Positions 39,115 through 48,439 of a DNA stretch of 64,000 nucleotides are shown one piece after another (position 1 is the stretch's first letter; the number at the start of each line of letters is the position of its first letter). A program made the translations under genes and the position numbers. This DNA comes from Wenzhouxiangella sediminis (GTDB lineage Bacteria; Pseudomonadota; Gammaproteobacteria; Xanthomonadales; Wenzhouxiangellaceae), in the NCBI RefSeq assembly GCF_003410055.1, contig NZ_QUZK01000041.1, positions 41,001 through 105,000 of the forward strand. Direction: 5' to 3'. The notes below the pieces were generated by a model that was given only the letters and a program-made list of their open reading frames with translations, made no database searches and was not told the origin of the DNA.

Positions 39115-40314
39115 ATGACGACGCTTAGAAAGATCCTGATTGGCCTGGCCGCGCTGGCGGGTCTGGCGGTGCTGGTCTGGGCGATGCGCCCGGCGCCGGT
39201 GCCGGTCACGGCCGTATCGGTCGAGCGCGGCCCGCTGGCCGAGACAGTCGAGGAAGAAGGCCGGACCCACCTGCGCGACACCTACATCGTGTCGGCCCCG
39301 ATCGGCGGCTACCTGCACCGGGTGGTGCTGGAGCCCGGCGATCGCATCGCCGCGGGCGACACGGTATTCGAGCTCGAGCCGCCGCCGGCCCCGGCCCTCG
39401 ACGCGCGCACACGCGAGCAGGCCCGCGAAACGCTGGCCGCCGCACAGGCCCGGCTGGAAGCGGCGCGGGCCGAGCGCGGCAACCGCGAGGCCGACCTGGC
39501 CCTGGCCGAAAGCGAGCTGCGCCGGATCCGCGAGCTGCACGAGCGCTCGCTGGTGGCCGAGAGCGAGCTCGAACGCGCCGAGAGCGCGGCCTCGCGGGCC
39601 CGCTCGGCGCTGGCCGCCGCGCGAGCCTCGGTCGAGGCGGCCGGCTACGAGGTCGCCAACGCGCGTGCCGTTCTCGACATCGCCGAGGGCGAGCGCAGCG
39701 GCGAGGGCGGGCCCTTGCTCAGCGTGGCCGCCCCGGTCGGCGGCGTCGTGCTCACCCGGGAGCGCTGCTGCGAAGGCGTGATCCAGGCCGGCGCGCCGGT
39801 CCTCGAGATCGGCCGCCTGGAAGAGCTCGAGGTACGCGTCGACCTGCTGAGCATGGACGCCGTGCGGGTCGCCGCCGGCACGCGGGTGATGATCGAGGGC
39901 TGGGGCGGTGATGCGCCGCTCGAAGGCCGCGTGCGCCGCGTCGAGCCGGCCGGTTTCATGCGTATCTCGGCGCTGGGCGTGGAAGAACAGCGCGTGCCGG
40001 TGCTCGTCGAAATCAGCTCGCCGCGGGAGCAGTGGCAGGAGCTGGGTGTGGGCTTTCGCGTCGAGGCCCGCTTCGTTCTCTGGGAAGGCGAGGAAGTCCT
40101 CCAGATTCCCACCTCCGCCCTTTTCCGGGTCGACAACGACTGGCGGGTGTTCGTCCTCGAGGACGGGCGGGTGCACCTGCGCAGCGTCGAAATCGGGCGG
40201 CGCAGCGGTCTGCACGCCCAGGTGGTTTCGGGGCTGGAGGCCGGCGAGCGCGTCGTGGCCCATCCCGGCGATCAGTTGGCCGACGGCGTGCGAGTCTCGG
40301 TCGAAGCGGAATGA
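39115..40314 (+). CDS. HlyD-family periplasmic adaptor (membrane fusion protein)
   Basis: A 399-residue adaptor anchored by an N-terminal membrane helix (ILIGLAALAGLAVLVWAMRP). It contains a biotinyl-lipoyl-like half (YIVSAPIGGYLHRVVLEPGD), a long alpha-helical hairpin (about residues 95-190), the second lipoyl half (VAAPVGGVVLTRERCCEGVI), and beta-barrel domains with LQIPTSALFRVDNDWRVFVL. It should link the ABC/FtsX pair upstream to an outer-membrane channel encoded elsewhere. Starts 37 bp after the permease gene. Confidence 0.9.
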   Translation: MTTLRKILIGLAALAGLAVLVWAMRPAPVPVTAVSVERGPLAETVEEEGRTHLRDTYIVSAPIGGYLHRVVLEPGDRIAAGDTVFELEPPPAPALDARTREQARETLAAAQARLEAARAERGNREADLALAESELRRIRELHERSLVAESELERAESAASRARSALAAARASVEAAGYEVANARAVLDIAEGERSGEGGPLLSVAAPVGGVVLTRERCCEGVIQAGAPVLEIGRLEELEVRVDLLSMDAVRVAAGTRVMIEGWGGDAPLEGRVRRVEPAGFMRISALGVEEQRVPVLVEISSPREQWQELGVGFRVEARFVLWEGEEVLQIPTSALFRVDNDWRVFVLEDGRVHLRSVEIGRRSGLHAQVVSGLEAGERVVAHPGDQLADGVRVSVEAE

Positions 40315-40326
40315 CGCGCCGCTGAC

Positions 40327-40356
40327 AAGAAACGGGCCCGCTCGGTGGCGGGCCCG
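40327..40356 (-). terminator. Terminator of the 40394 gene (minus strand)
   Basis: A perfect nine-base stem CGGGCCCGC / GCGGGCCCG with a six-base loop (40333-40356) is followed, on the minus strand, by TTTCTTGT. It lies between the convergent HlyD-like gene and the 40394 gene. Confidence 0.7.
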
Positions 40357-40393
40357 CGGGTCGTCCATCCGGTCAATGGACGATCGTGTCGGT

Positions 40394-40876
40394 TCAGCCG
40401 CCGCCGTGCTGCGGGCCCTGCATGGCCGAGCGGATGTCGAGCAGCGAGTTGCGGGTCTGCTCCTGCTGGATTTCGAGTTCGCGCTGGGTGATGCAGCGGC
40501 GCCGGGAGATGCGGCTGCCGGTCTTGCGCACCTTGCGGCAGATGATGCGCTCGTCGTTCTCGCCGCCGAGCAGCAGGGTGTCGAGCTCTTCCTGGGTGTT
40601 GATCAGGGCGATCTCGTCGTCCTCGGAGAGCTGCTCGACGCTGTCGACGCCTTCGAGAAGGTCCTCGAAGCGGCCGTGGAGCTTGTTGAACTCGCGCCAC
40701 TCGCGGTCGCTGAGTTCGCGCGGGTCGCCGTCCTCGAGCTTGCCGCGCAGTTCTTCCAGTGCGGTCATGAATTCGTCGATCGAGGCGACTTCGCGGGCCT
40801 GGGCGGTGTTGGCCAGGCCGGCCGAGAGCGCGATGGCGGCCAGCAGGGCGATGGCAATGGTTTGGCGAAGGAACAT
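40394..40876 (-). CDS. Exported protein of unknown function
   Basis: A 160-residue protein with a signal peptide (LRQTIAIALLAAIALSAGLA ... AQA) and an acidic, helical mature part. Near the C-terminus is the cysteine/basic segment ICRKVRKTGSRISRRRC, followed by ITQRELEIQQEQTR and a glycine tail. The C-(K/R)...TGSR...RRRC pattern recalls small hypothetical proteins of xanthomonads but no function is known. ATG 40876 with GGAGA upstream is preferred to the ATG at 40906. It is monocistronic with its own terminator. Confidence 0.7.
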   Translation of the reverse strand: MFLRQTIAIALLAAIALSAGLANTAQAREVASIDEFMTALEELRGKLEDGDPRELSDREWREFNKLHGRFEDLLEGVDSVEQLSEDDEIALINTQEELDTLLLGGENDERIICRKVRKTGSRISRRRCITQRELEIQQEQTRNSLLDIRSAMQGPQHGGG

Positions 40877-41043
40877 GCTTGTCGGTCTCCGTGGTTTGAA
40901 TAACAACGAAATCGATCGTACTAACGATTACGTCAAAGGTCAACGTCCCGTTGCGAGGCATCGGGACCGGCGACGGGCAATCGGAACAATCCCCCTGTTC
41001 GATTCGCATACCATACAGGGTTCGCCCGACACGCTCAGCATCC

Positions 41044-41811
41044 ATGCGCATCATTTCGCTCAACGCCAACGGCATCCGCGCAGCCCACCGCAAGGGTTTC
41101 TTCGACTGGCTCAAGAAGCAGAAAGCCGATTTTGTCTGCATCCAGGAGACCAAGGCCCAGCACTGGCAGCTGGCCGACCGAGAGTTCTTTCCCGTTGGCT
41201 ATCACAGCTACTACCACGACGCCGAGAAGAAGGGCTACTCGGGCGTGGCGATCTACTCGAAGCACCAGCCGGTGCGCGTCGTCTACGGCCTGGGCTGGGA
41301 AGAGTTCGACCGCGAGGGGCGCTGGCTGCAGGTCGACTTCGAGAACCTCAGCGTGGTGTCGCTCTACCTGCCTTCGGGCACGTCGAAGGAAGAGCGCCAG
41401 CAGTTCAAGTACCGCTGCATGGAGCGCCTGCATCCCCATCTCGAGGAGCTGGCCGGCCACGATCGCGACTACGTCATCTGCGGCGACTGGAACATCGCCC
41501 ACAAGGAAATCGATCTGAAGAACTGGAAGGCCAACCAGAAGAATTCCGGCTTTCTCCCCGAAGAGCGCGCCTGGCTCGACGAGGTGTTCGGGCCGGTCGG
41601 CATGGTCGATGCCTTTCGCAAGGTCGATCCCAGCCCGGACCGCTTCACCTGGTGGTCGCAGCGCGGCCGGGCCCGCGAAAAGAACGTGGGGTGGCGCATC
41701 GACTACCAGGTGGTCACCGCCGGCCTGGCCGAGCGCGCCAGTGCGGCCGAGATCTACACCGACGAGAACTTCTCCGACCACGCGCCGCTGATCATCGACT
41801 ATGAAGACTAA
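41044..41811 (+). CDS. xth: Exodeoxyribonuclease III
   Basis: AP endonuclease/3'-5' exonuclease of base excision repair. The EEP-fold motifs are intact: RIISLNANGIRAAHRKGFFD, CIQETKAQ (metal-binding glutamate), YSGVAIYS, VSLYLPSGT, YVICGDWNIAHKEIDLKNWK, RFTWWSQRG and the terminal SDHAPLIIDYE with catalytic histidine. 255 residues. The start at 41044 gives the correct N-terminus; the longer frame from 40951 has no family support. Confidence 0.95.
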   Translation: MRIISLNANGIRAAHRKGFFDWLKKQKADFVCIQETKAQHWQLADREFFPVGYHSYYHDAEKKGYSGVAIYSKHQPVRVVYGLGWEEFDREGRWLQVDFENLSVVSLYLPSGTSKEERQQFKYRCMERLHPHLEELAGHDRDYVICGDWNIAHKEIDLKNWKANQKNSGFLPEERAWLDEVFGPVGMVDAFRKVDPSPDRFTWWSQRGRAREKNVGWRIDYQVVTAGLAERASAAEIYTDENFSDHAPLIIDYED

Positions 41812-41817
41812 GCAACC

Positions 41818-43173
41818 ATGACCGCCGAAGCGGCCGGCGAGGGGCGCTGGCAACGCGCCTGGACGGTCTACACCCGTCCCACGGTCCTGCGCATGCTGCT
41901 GTTGGGCTTCTCCGCCGGGCTGCCTTTCATGCTGGTGTTCTCCACCCTGACCGCCTGGCTTCGCGACGAGGGCGTTTCGCGCACCGCCATCGGCTTCTTC
42001 GCCTGGATCGGCATCACCTACTCGATCAAGGTGTTCTGGTCGCCGGTCGTCGACCGAGTCCGACTGCCGGTGCTGACCCGCACTTTCGGCCAGCGCCGCG
42101 GCTGGATGCTGGCCGCCCAGCTCGGCATCATGGCGGGCCTGGCCGGCATGGCGCTGACCGACCCGACCGTGCAGTTGACGCAGGTCGCCCTGCTGGCCCT
42201 GCTGGTCGCCTTCTCCGCGGCGACCCAGGACATCACCATCGACGCCTTCCGCATCGAGTCCGACAGCGACGAGTTCCAGGCCGCGCTGGCCGGCACCTAC
42301 GTGCTCGGTTACCGCATGGCCATCCTGGCCACCGGTGCCGGCGCCCTCTACATCGCCGACTTCGCCAGTTGGACCCTGGCCTACCTGTGCATGAGCGCGC
42401 TGGTGCTCGTCGGCGTGGTCGCGGTACTGATCTCGCCCGAGCCGACCTCGCTCGAGCGCCTCGACATCGAACAGGACCCCCTGGTCGCGGCCTTCCGTCG
42501 GCGCACTCGCCTCAAGGGCCGGGTGCAGAATGTCGGTGCCTGGCTGACGGGTGCGGTGGTCGCCCCGCTGGTGGACTTCTTCCGCCGCAACGGCTGGATG
42601 GCCCTGCCGGTGCTGGCCCTGGTCGGCCTGTTCAAGGTTTCCGACATTTCCATGGCGGCGATGGCCAATCCGCTCTACCTGGACCTGGGCTTCAGCTTGA
42701 GCGAGATCGCCACGGTCACCAATGTCTTCGGCATCGTGATGACCATCGTCGGCGGCCTGCTCGGCGGCGTGCTGGTCGCGCGCTTCGGTGTCCTGAAGAT
42801 GCTGCTGGCCTCGGCGATTATCGTGGCGGTCACCAACCTGCTGTTCGCCTGGCTGGCGACGATCGGCCCGCAGATCTGGGCGCTGTTCATGACCATCGGT
42901 GCCGACAACCTGGCCAACGGCCTGTCGGCCACTGTATTTATCGCCTGGCTGTCCTCGCTGGTCAGCCGCCGCTACACGGCCACGCAATACGCGCTTTTCA
43001 GCTCCTTCATGACCCTGCCCGGCAAGCTGCTCGGCGGCCCCTCGGGCTGGATCGTCGACAGCGCCGGCTACGTCTTCTTCTTCGTCTACGCCTCGGCACT
43101 CGGCGTTCCCGCCATCCTGCTCATCCTCTGGCTGATGCACCGCCGCTACGACGCCGTCGCCGATCGCGGCTGA
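41818..43173 (+). CDS. ampG: MFS permease of the AmpG family
   Basis: A 451-residue transporter with about 12 membrane segments. AmpG-like features are LLLGFSAGLPFMLVFSTLTA, WLRDEGVSRTAIGFFAWIGI, WSPVVDRVRLPVLTRTFGQR with RGW, and AATQDITIDAFRIE. AmpG proteins import anhydro-muropeptides for cell-wall recycling; anmK and an M23 endopeptidase are encoded 5-8 kb downstream, which fits but does not prove that role. It starts six bases after xth, probably co-transcribed. Confidence 0.8.
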   Translation: MTAEAAGEGRWQRAWTVYTRPTVLRMLLLGFSAGLPFMLVFSTLTAWLRDEGVSRTAIGFFAWIGITYSIKVFWSPVVDRVRLPVLTRTFGQRRGWMLAAQLGIMAGLAGMALTDPTVQLTQVALLALLVAFSAATQDITIDAFRIESDSDEFQAALAGTYVLGYRMAILATGAGALYIADFASWTLAYLCMSALVLVGVVAVLISPEPTSLERLDIEQDPLVAAFRRRTRLKGRVQNVGAWLTGAVVAPLVDFFRRNGWMALPVLALVGLFKVSDISMAAMANPLYLDLGFSLSEIATVTNVFGIVMTIVGGLLGGVLVARFGVLKMLLASAIIVAVTNLLFAWLATIGPQIWALFMTIGADNLANGLSATVFIAWLSSLVSRRYTATQYALFSSFMTLPGKLLGGPSGWIVDSAGYVFFFVYASALGVPAILLILWLMHRRYDAVADRG

Positions 43174-43327
43174 CGGTGAGGCTCGCCGGCGCATGCCGGC
43201 TCGGCCCGTCCGCGTGATTGCCAGGGGCGGCGTCGATTGCTAGGCTTTCTGTGCCGGTGATCCAGAGGGACCTCGACGAATTTCCGGCAGGGGCGGATTG
43301 GGTCCATTGCAGCAGTAACGGGTTGGC

Positions 43328-45223
43328 ATGGCGTACGTTGGCAGAATCGGCCGCCGGGCTGCGGTCGTCGCGATTGTCTGGCTATTGCCGGTGCTCTCCG
43401 AGGCCGGACAGACGTTCGAGCTGGGCATCCTTTCCGATCCCGCTTCGGCCATCGAGGCGCGGAGTCAGTGGGACTGGGCGATTCGCGGGAGCTCGCTGGG
43501 CTTCTCCGCGCTTGGGGAGTCCGCATCGCGATTGGACGCCCCGCGCATGCCCCTGATCGTGCTCGAAGACGCTTGCCTGCCGGATGAGGCCTTCGAACGA
43601 CTAGAGGCGTGGGTCGAGTCCGGCGGCCTGCTGATCATCAATGGTCTCCAATGTCGGGGCGGTCCGGCGACGGAGCAAAGCCTGCAACGCCGCGCCCGAC
43701 TGGTCGGGCTGTCCTTGGCGGCCGACGATCCGGGTCTGCTCGGTGTCTATCCCCGGGTGTCTTCGAACACACCCCTCCTCGTCCCGTTCGACGCCGGCGA
43801 CGGCATCCGTTTCGGCCGGACAGGCATCGCGCGCACGACCCGCCTCCAAGCCGGCTCGGCCACCGTCCTGGCCCGGGGCTACCGGATCGAGCCCGGGCCG
43901 GGCGACTGGGTGCGGCGCAGCGATGCCGTCACGATTGCCAGCCGCCGGCTGGGCGAAGGCCGGATCGTCTTCCTGAATTTCTCGCTTGCTGAGATTGCCG
44001 CCTGCCATCCGGGCTCGGAAGGGGAGCCGACAGACTGCTCCGGCGCGGGAACGGCGCGGGCACTGATGCGCTACCTGCTCGCCAATCTGTTCTGGGAAGA
44101 GCGCGGCGTACAGATTCCCCTGCGCTGGGAAACACCCGGCAATCGGCCGCTGGGCGTTGTGCTGACTGGCGACGTTCATCCGTCCGACGATGCCTACCAG
44201 GTCCGCTCGGCCCGGTTGATGGCCGAGCGCATTGCCGGCCCCGAGTCGCCGCTTACCTACTTCGTCGTCGGCGATGTCGCTCGACTCTCGTCTGAGCACT
44301 TCGAGGCCCTGCGCGGCATGCCGGGTGTCGTTCTGGGCACGCACTCGGCACAGGGCAGGAAGTACATCGCCCGAGACCTCTCCGGCGCCGAGTCCGTCCA
44401 TGAGGACATCCGGGCCTCCGAATCCCTGCTGGGCGTTCCGTCCCGCGATGAGGGGCGTCGCTGGCGAGTCGGTGTTCGCTCCCACGGCTGGGCAAGCGAT
44501 CACCCGGCGTGGCGGGCCATGGAGCGCGCCGGGGTCAGTGTGGTCTTCGACCACAACGCCGACGCGGTGCTGCCCGAAGTCGAAGCTTCCGCGCCGCGCG
44601 AGTGGTTCCGATCCGATGTCAGTCGGCGCCTGTTCGTGCCCACGCTGGAGCGAAGCGTCCACACCGAAGCCGACGACTTCGTCGGCCGCGGTGATCTCGA
44701 GGAAAGCATCTTCTCGCTCGGCTCGCCGGAGCCGGATCCCTGCTGCAACTGGGCCGTCACCTTCGACGCCTATACCGAATACGTCGCCGACTGGCACGAG
44801 CAGTTCCTGAAGCTGGGCGCCATGGGCGGCGCGACGGCGGTCTGGCTCTGGCATCCTTCCACGCCGGTCTGGAAAGGCGGCCTGGACGGCCTGGAGCGAT
44901 TCGTCGACGAACTGGCGGCCGACGACAGAACGTCGCTCTTCTCGGCTCACGAGCTCGCCACCTGGGCCTACAACCGCGAGCGGGTGCATGCCATCCCGAA
45001 ATGGACGGCTTCAGGGCGATTGAACGGGCTTTCGGTGCAGGTCGATGCAGAGGCCCTGGCCCCGCTGCCGCCGAGTGCTAGCGAGGCTGCCGGTACGGTC
45101 AGCTACTGGGTGCTCGGTCAAGCCGAGCCGGAAGGATGGCACGCGCGGCAGACGCGAGATTCACTCGGCCGTGTCGTGACCGTTCTCAGCCGCCGTGTCC
45201 CGCCAGGTGATCGCGAGCCGTGA
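43328..45223 (+). CDS. Secreted NodB-like (polysaccharide deacetylase-like) protein
   Basis: A 631-residue protein with signal peptide AAVVAIVWLLPVLSEA. The N-terminal 250 residues include LERLEAWVESGGLLIINGLQ and EGRIVFLNFSLAEI, reminiscent of a glutamine-amidotransferase-like fold. The second half resembles a NodB-type deacetylase: VVLTGDVHPSDDAY would be the metal-binding acidic motif and GVVLGTHSAQGRKY the histidine motif, then GVRSHGWASDHPAWRAMERA, and ALWLWHPS-like TAVWLWHPSTPVW. The canonical HxxxH is not evident, so activity is uncertain. It overlaps the next gene by four bases (GTGA). Confidence 0.6.
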   Translation: MAYVGRIGRRAAVVAIVWLLPVLSEAGQTFELGILSDPASAIEARSQWDWAIRGSSLGFSALGESASRLDAPRMPLIVLEDACLPDEAFERLEAWVESGGLLIINGLQCRGGPATEQSLQRRARLVGLSLAADDPGLLGVYPRVSSNTPLLVPFDAGDGIRFGRTGIARTTRLQAGSATVLARGYRIEPGPGDWVRRSDAVTIASRRLGEGRIVFLNFSLAEIAACHPGSEGEPTDCSGAGTARALMRYLLANLFWEERGVQIPLRWETPGNRPLGVVLTGDVHPSDDAYQVRSARLMAERIAGPESPLTYFVVGDVARLSSEHFEALRGMPGVVLGTHSAQGRKYIARDLSGAESVHEDIRASESLLGVPSRDEGRRWRVGVRSHGWASDHPAWRAMERAGVSVVFDHNADAVLPEVEASAPREWFRSDVSRRLFVPTLERSVHTEADDFVGRGDLEESIFSLGSPEPDPCCNWAVTFDAYTEYVADWHEQFLKLGAMGGATAVWLWHPSTPVWKGGLDGLERFVDELAADDRTSLFSAHELATWAYNRERVHAIPKWTASGRLNGLSVQVDAEALAPLPPSASEAAGTVSYWVLGQAEPEGWHARQTRDSLGRVVTVLSRRVPPGDREP

Positions 45224-45915
45224 GGCGCATTCACTACTTGACGGCTGCCGCGATCGCGATGGTCATGGCCGCCGCGGCGGGTTTCTGGTTGCGGAGCGGA
45301 CTCAGTCCCGAGGCCCCGGCCAGGTTTCTGCCGCTTCAGCTCGCGCCTGCGGCGTATTCCAGGCGCGATGCGCGGGAGTGGCATCAACGACTGCTGCGCA
45401 CAGAAGACCGTGGGATGGATGCGGATCGCGAGGTGTCGGATCTGCTCGCCGAATTGGCGATGGAGAAACCGGAGCTGTTGTCGGACCCCGACCTGGCCGC
45501 AACGGCCGCCCGGATGGTGGTGTCGGCGAACAAGCGTGGGGAAGATGTGGCCGAGCTCTGCCTGGCGTATCGATGGAGCCCGGTTCGTCTTCAGCCGATG
45601 GCCGGCCCCTGTCGGCAGGCCCTCGAGCACGGGGGCGGACGGGGCGATCGCCTGCTCGTCCAGGAGGCGCCGGAAGGCGTGGTGCTCATCGCATCACAGG
45701 GCGGCCTGAGCAGGCGTCTTGCGGCCTACCTGCGTAACCCCTATGACCCCGAAGCGGTCCATGCCGTTGCGAGGCACCTCGCACACGCGGGTCACGCCTC
45801 GGCGGCGGCCCGGCTCTACGACGAACTGCTGCAACTCGACGCGGGGCGCGCCGCCCGCCTGCAGTCGGAGCTTGCCGAGCTGGGCGGGCTGCGTCATCCG
45901 TCGCATGAGCTCTAG
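45220..45915 (+). CDS. Membrane-anchored hypothetical protein
   Basis: A 231-residue protein with an N-terminal hydrophobic segment (LTAAAIAMVMAAAAGFWL) and a soluble, alanine/leucine-rich part. The C-terminal portion (PYDPEAVHAVARHLAHAGHA followed by SAAARLYDELLQLDAG) looks like tetratricopeptide-type helices. No family was recognised. It is coupled to the NodB-like gene through a GTGA overlap and probably acts with it in the envelope. Confidence 0.6.
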   Translation: MRRIHYLTAAAIAMVMAAAAGFWLRSGLSPEAPARFLPLQLAPAAYSRRDAREWHQRLLRTEDRGMDADREVSDLLAELAMEKPELLSDPDLAATAARMVVSANKRGEDVAELCLAYRWSPVRLQPMAGPCRQALEHGGGRGDRLLVQEAPEGVVLIASQGGLSRRLAAYLRNPYDPEAVHAVARHLAHAGHASAAARLYDELLQLDAGRAARLQSELAELGGLRHPSHEL

Positions 45916-45928
45916 CGATGAATGGGCC

Positions 45929-45950
45929 GGGGCGAGCGGTCGCTCGCCCC
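45929..45950. other. GC-rich perfect hairpin between convergent genes
   Basis: GGGGCGAGCG and CGCTCGCCCC form a perfect ten-base stem with a two-base loop 13 bp after the 45220 gene and 30 bp before the end of the beta-helix gene. There is no T-run on either strand, so it is at most a weak or bidirectional terminator. Confidence 0.4.
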
Positions 45951-45979
45951 GATGCCTGGTTAGTCTCCGGGGCTTCGAA

Positions 45980-48439
45980 TCAGGGTTGCTCGAAGCGGTC
46001 CGAGAACATGGCGTCCACCACGAATTCGAAGGCGCCCATGTCGGCCCTGCCGCCGAATACGCGGCGGTAGGGTTCGCCGCGTTGGTCGTGGGAGAGCAAG
46101 CTTGAAGGATTGCCGGCGTCCACGGCGGGCGATGCAGGGCCGATGGCCCGGGTCAGGCTGGCGCCGCCATTGTCGGCCAGCGGGCCGAGTCCGGGGTCGA
46201 CGCCGCTCAGGTTGCCGGTTCCGGGCGGGACTGCGGTGGCCGGTGACTCCACCAGCGAATAGTCGAAGTAAGTGGTCCCCGCCCCGTACACGGTGAGGTC
46301 GCTGGCGACGCCGCCGCCGACGTTGTCGGCAAAGATCGAACTGTCGATCCGCAGGGTTCCGGAATCGTTGGTAAGGAGTGCACCCCCGGCCGGCGGGAGC
46401 GTTCCGCGCGGGCTCATGCCCGTGGCCGTGTTGTGGCTGATTGTCGAGGATCGTATCAGGATGCCATCTCCTGCCACCCCGCCCGCTTCGGCCGCCGTAT
46501 TGCTCGTGACCGTGCTGTTGACGAGCTGCGGCGTAATGCCGGCAGCCCCGATCATGTAGAGTCCGCCGCCGACATAGGCTTCGTTGCCGGTGAACAGGGA
46601 GTAGGACATCTCGGCATCGCAGCCCTGGAGCGAGGCACCGCCGCCGTTGCCGTCGGTGCTGTTGGCCGAGAACGTCGAATAGAGGGTGCCCGAATCGGGG
46701 CAGGGACCGATGCCGGCGACACCGCCGCCGTAGTTGACGCCCGTGTTGCCCGACACGTTGCTGTACTTGGCGAAGAAGTCCGCGTTGTAGGCCGCCATGC
46801 CGCCGCCGATCGCGGCGGTGTTGTCGGATACGTCGCTGTTGACGGTGCCGGCGTAGCCACCGTAGATCGACATCACGCCACCGCCCGCGAAGGCCTGGTT
46901 CTGCGTGATCTGGCTGTATATCGCAACCGCCTGGCTGTTGCCGGTGCCGACCCCCAGGGGTGTCGGCGCGTTCGCCGACCCGGCCTGCAGGCCACCGCCG
47001 TATTCCGAGTATCCACCGCTGATGATCGACTCAACAACGATCGCGGCGCCCTGGAATGCCAGCAGCCCGCCGCCCTGGGAAGCCTCGTTTCCGTATAAGG
47101 TCGTGTCGAAATAGGCGTAGGCTGTGGCCCCGTAGAGGGCGGCCATTCCGCCACCGCCGCCATAGAGGCCACCGCCTCCTCCTCCCGCGGGATCGACGCC
47201 CTGCGATCGATGATCGATGAGGGTGGGGCTCGACGAAATGCCCGCCTGGTTGAAGCTCACGTCGCTGCGCAGGGTCACGGCGACGGAATTGGAATACTTG
47301 CTGGCCATGCCGCCGCCATAGCGCTGGGCGACGTTGCCGTTGACTGTGCTCTCGGCGAGATAGGTGAAACCATCGCCGTAGACGAGATAGCTGGTGGTGC
47401 CCGAAGGCACTTCGTCGCCGCCCGCGACGATTGGACCGCCGCTGTTGTAGACCGTGCCGGCCAGCACGCCGCCGCCGTCATACTGCGCCTGGTTGTAGAT
47501 CACGTCGTTGTACTCTCCGACGAAGTCCGAGCCTGATACGGCAATGGCGCCGCCCCCGGCGAACGCCGTGTTGTCGCTCAGGGTACTGACGTACATCGAT
47601 ACCTCGGACTGGCGCATGGCGGCAACGCCGCCGCCGAAATCCGCGTCGTTCTCGGTGATCTGCGAGTTGACGATCAAGGCGTTCGGCGATTCGACGAAAG
47701 CAATGGCGCCGCCCGCGTAACCCGCATGGTTCTGGCTGAACGTGCTGTCGCTGATCGAGGCGATGCTGCTGCCCCAGCTCAGGACCGCGCCGCCGATGGC
47801 GGCACCGGTCCCGCCACCGCCACGATAGAGTGTGTTGTCGATCGAGTTGCCGGTGAACAGGCACTCGCTGATGGTGAGCTCCGAATAGAATGCCGCTACG
47901 GCGCCGCCGGTGGCGCCACCCCCGGCCGAGTTGCCGCTGATGACGCAGTCGTTCAATGACAGGCTCGCGCCCGACAGCGCGGAGGCCGCCGATCCGCCGT
48001 AGGTGTCGTTGGTGTAGGCGTCGGCCAGCGTGAGGCCGGAAATCGACAGTTCGGCGCCTGCGGAATAGGCGCTGAAGAGGCGATAGTTGTCCTGGCCGCT
48101 GACCGTGATCTGACCCGGGCCCGGGCCGGCGACAGTGATGACGCTCTGCGCGATCAGCGCCGGACTGCCCAGGTTCAAGGTGCCGGTAAGTCCGGCTGCG
48201 AACTGGATCGAGTCCGGGCCCGATCCGGCGGTGCAGCCGGCGATGGCCGTGTCGGTATTGGCTGCCTGGAAGGCGTCGCGCAGCGTGCACTGTCCGGCGA
48301 CCGTTCCATCGGCCAGATTGTCGACCGTAATGGTTGCGGCCTGAACTTGGCTAGCGCCCAGACCCAGGGCGACGGCGGCGGTCAACGGCGCGACCGTCGG
48401 CTGAACGCGCTGACGAATGACGTACTTGGCGGAATTCAC
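45980..48439 (-). CDS. Secreted right-handed beta-helix protein with C-terminal FSDRFE tail
   Basis: A protein of about 819 residues. After a long signal peptide ending SQVQA come ATITVDNLADGTVAGQCTLR and DAFQAANTD, the start of the choice-of-anchor/CSLREA-like exoproteins, then many irregular repeats of the type ISDSTFSQNHAGYAGGAIAF characteristic of parallel beta-helices (Pmp-like GGA and N-rich turns), DMGAFEF near the end and a final FSDRFEQP. It is probably a surface or secreted adhesin-like protein. GTG 48439 is chosen because a GAGGGAG ribosome-binding site lies about eight bases upstream and the signal then starts MNSAKYVIRQR. The same tail ends the endonuclease at 58145. Confidence 0.8.
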   Translation of the reverse strand: MNSAKYVIRQRVQPTVAPLTAAVALGLGASQVQAATITVDNLADGTVAGQCTLRDAFQAANTDTAIAGCTAGSGPDSIQFAAGLTGTLNLGSPALIAQSVITVAGPGPGQITVSGQDNYRLFSAYSAGAELSISGLTLADAYTNDTYGGSAASALSGASLSLNDCVISGNSAGGGATGGAVAAFYSELTISECLFTGNSIDNTLYRGGGGTGAAIGGAVLSWGSSIASISDSTFSQNHAGYAGGAIAFVESPNALIVNSQITENDADFGGGVAAMRQSEVSMYVSTLSDNTAFAGGGAIAVSGSDFVGEYNDVIYNQAQYDGGGVLAGTVYNSGGPIVAGGDEVPSGTTSYLVYGDGFTYLAESTVNGNVAQRYGGGMASKYSNSVAVTLRSDVSFNQAGISSSPTLIDHRSQGVDPAGGGGGGLYGGGGGMAALYGATAYAYFDTTLYGNEASQGGGLLAFQGAAIVVESIISGGYSEYGGGLQAGSANAPTPLGVGTGNSQAVAIYSQITQNQAFAGGGVMSIYGGYAGTVNSDVSDNTAAIGGGMAAYNADFFAKYSNVSGNTGVNYGGGVAGIGPCPDSGTLYSTFSANSTDGNGGGASLQGCDAEMSYSLFTGNEAYVGGGLYMIGAAGITPQLVNSTVTSNTAAEAGGVAGDGILIRSSTISHNTATGMSPRGTLPPAGGALLTNDSGTLRIDSSIFADNVGGGVASDLTVYGAGTTYFDYSLVESPATAVPPGTGNLSGVDPGLGPLADNGGASLTRAIGPASPAVDAGNPSSLLSHDQRGEPYRRVFGGRADMGAFEFVVDAMFSDRFEQP

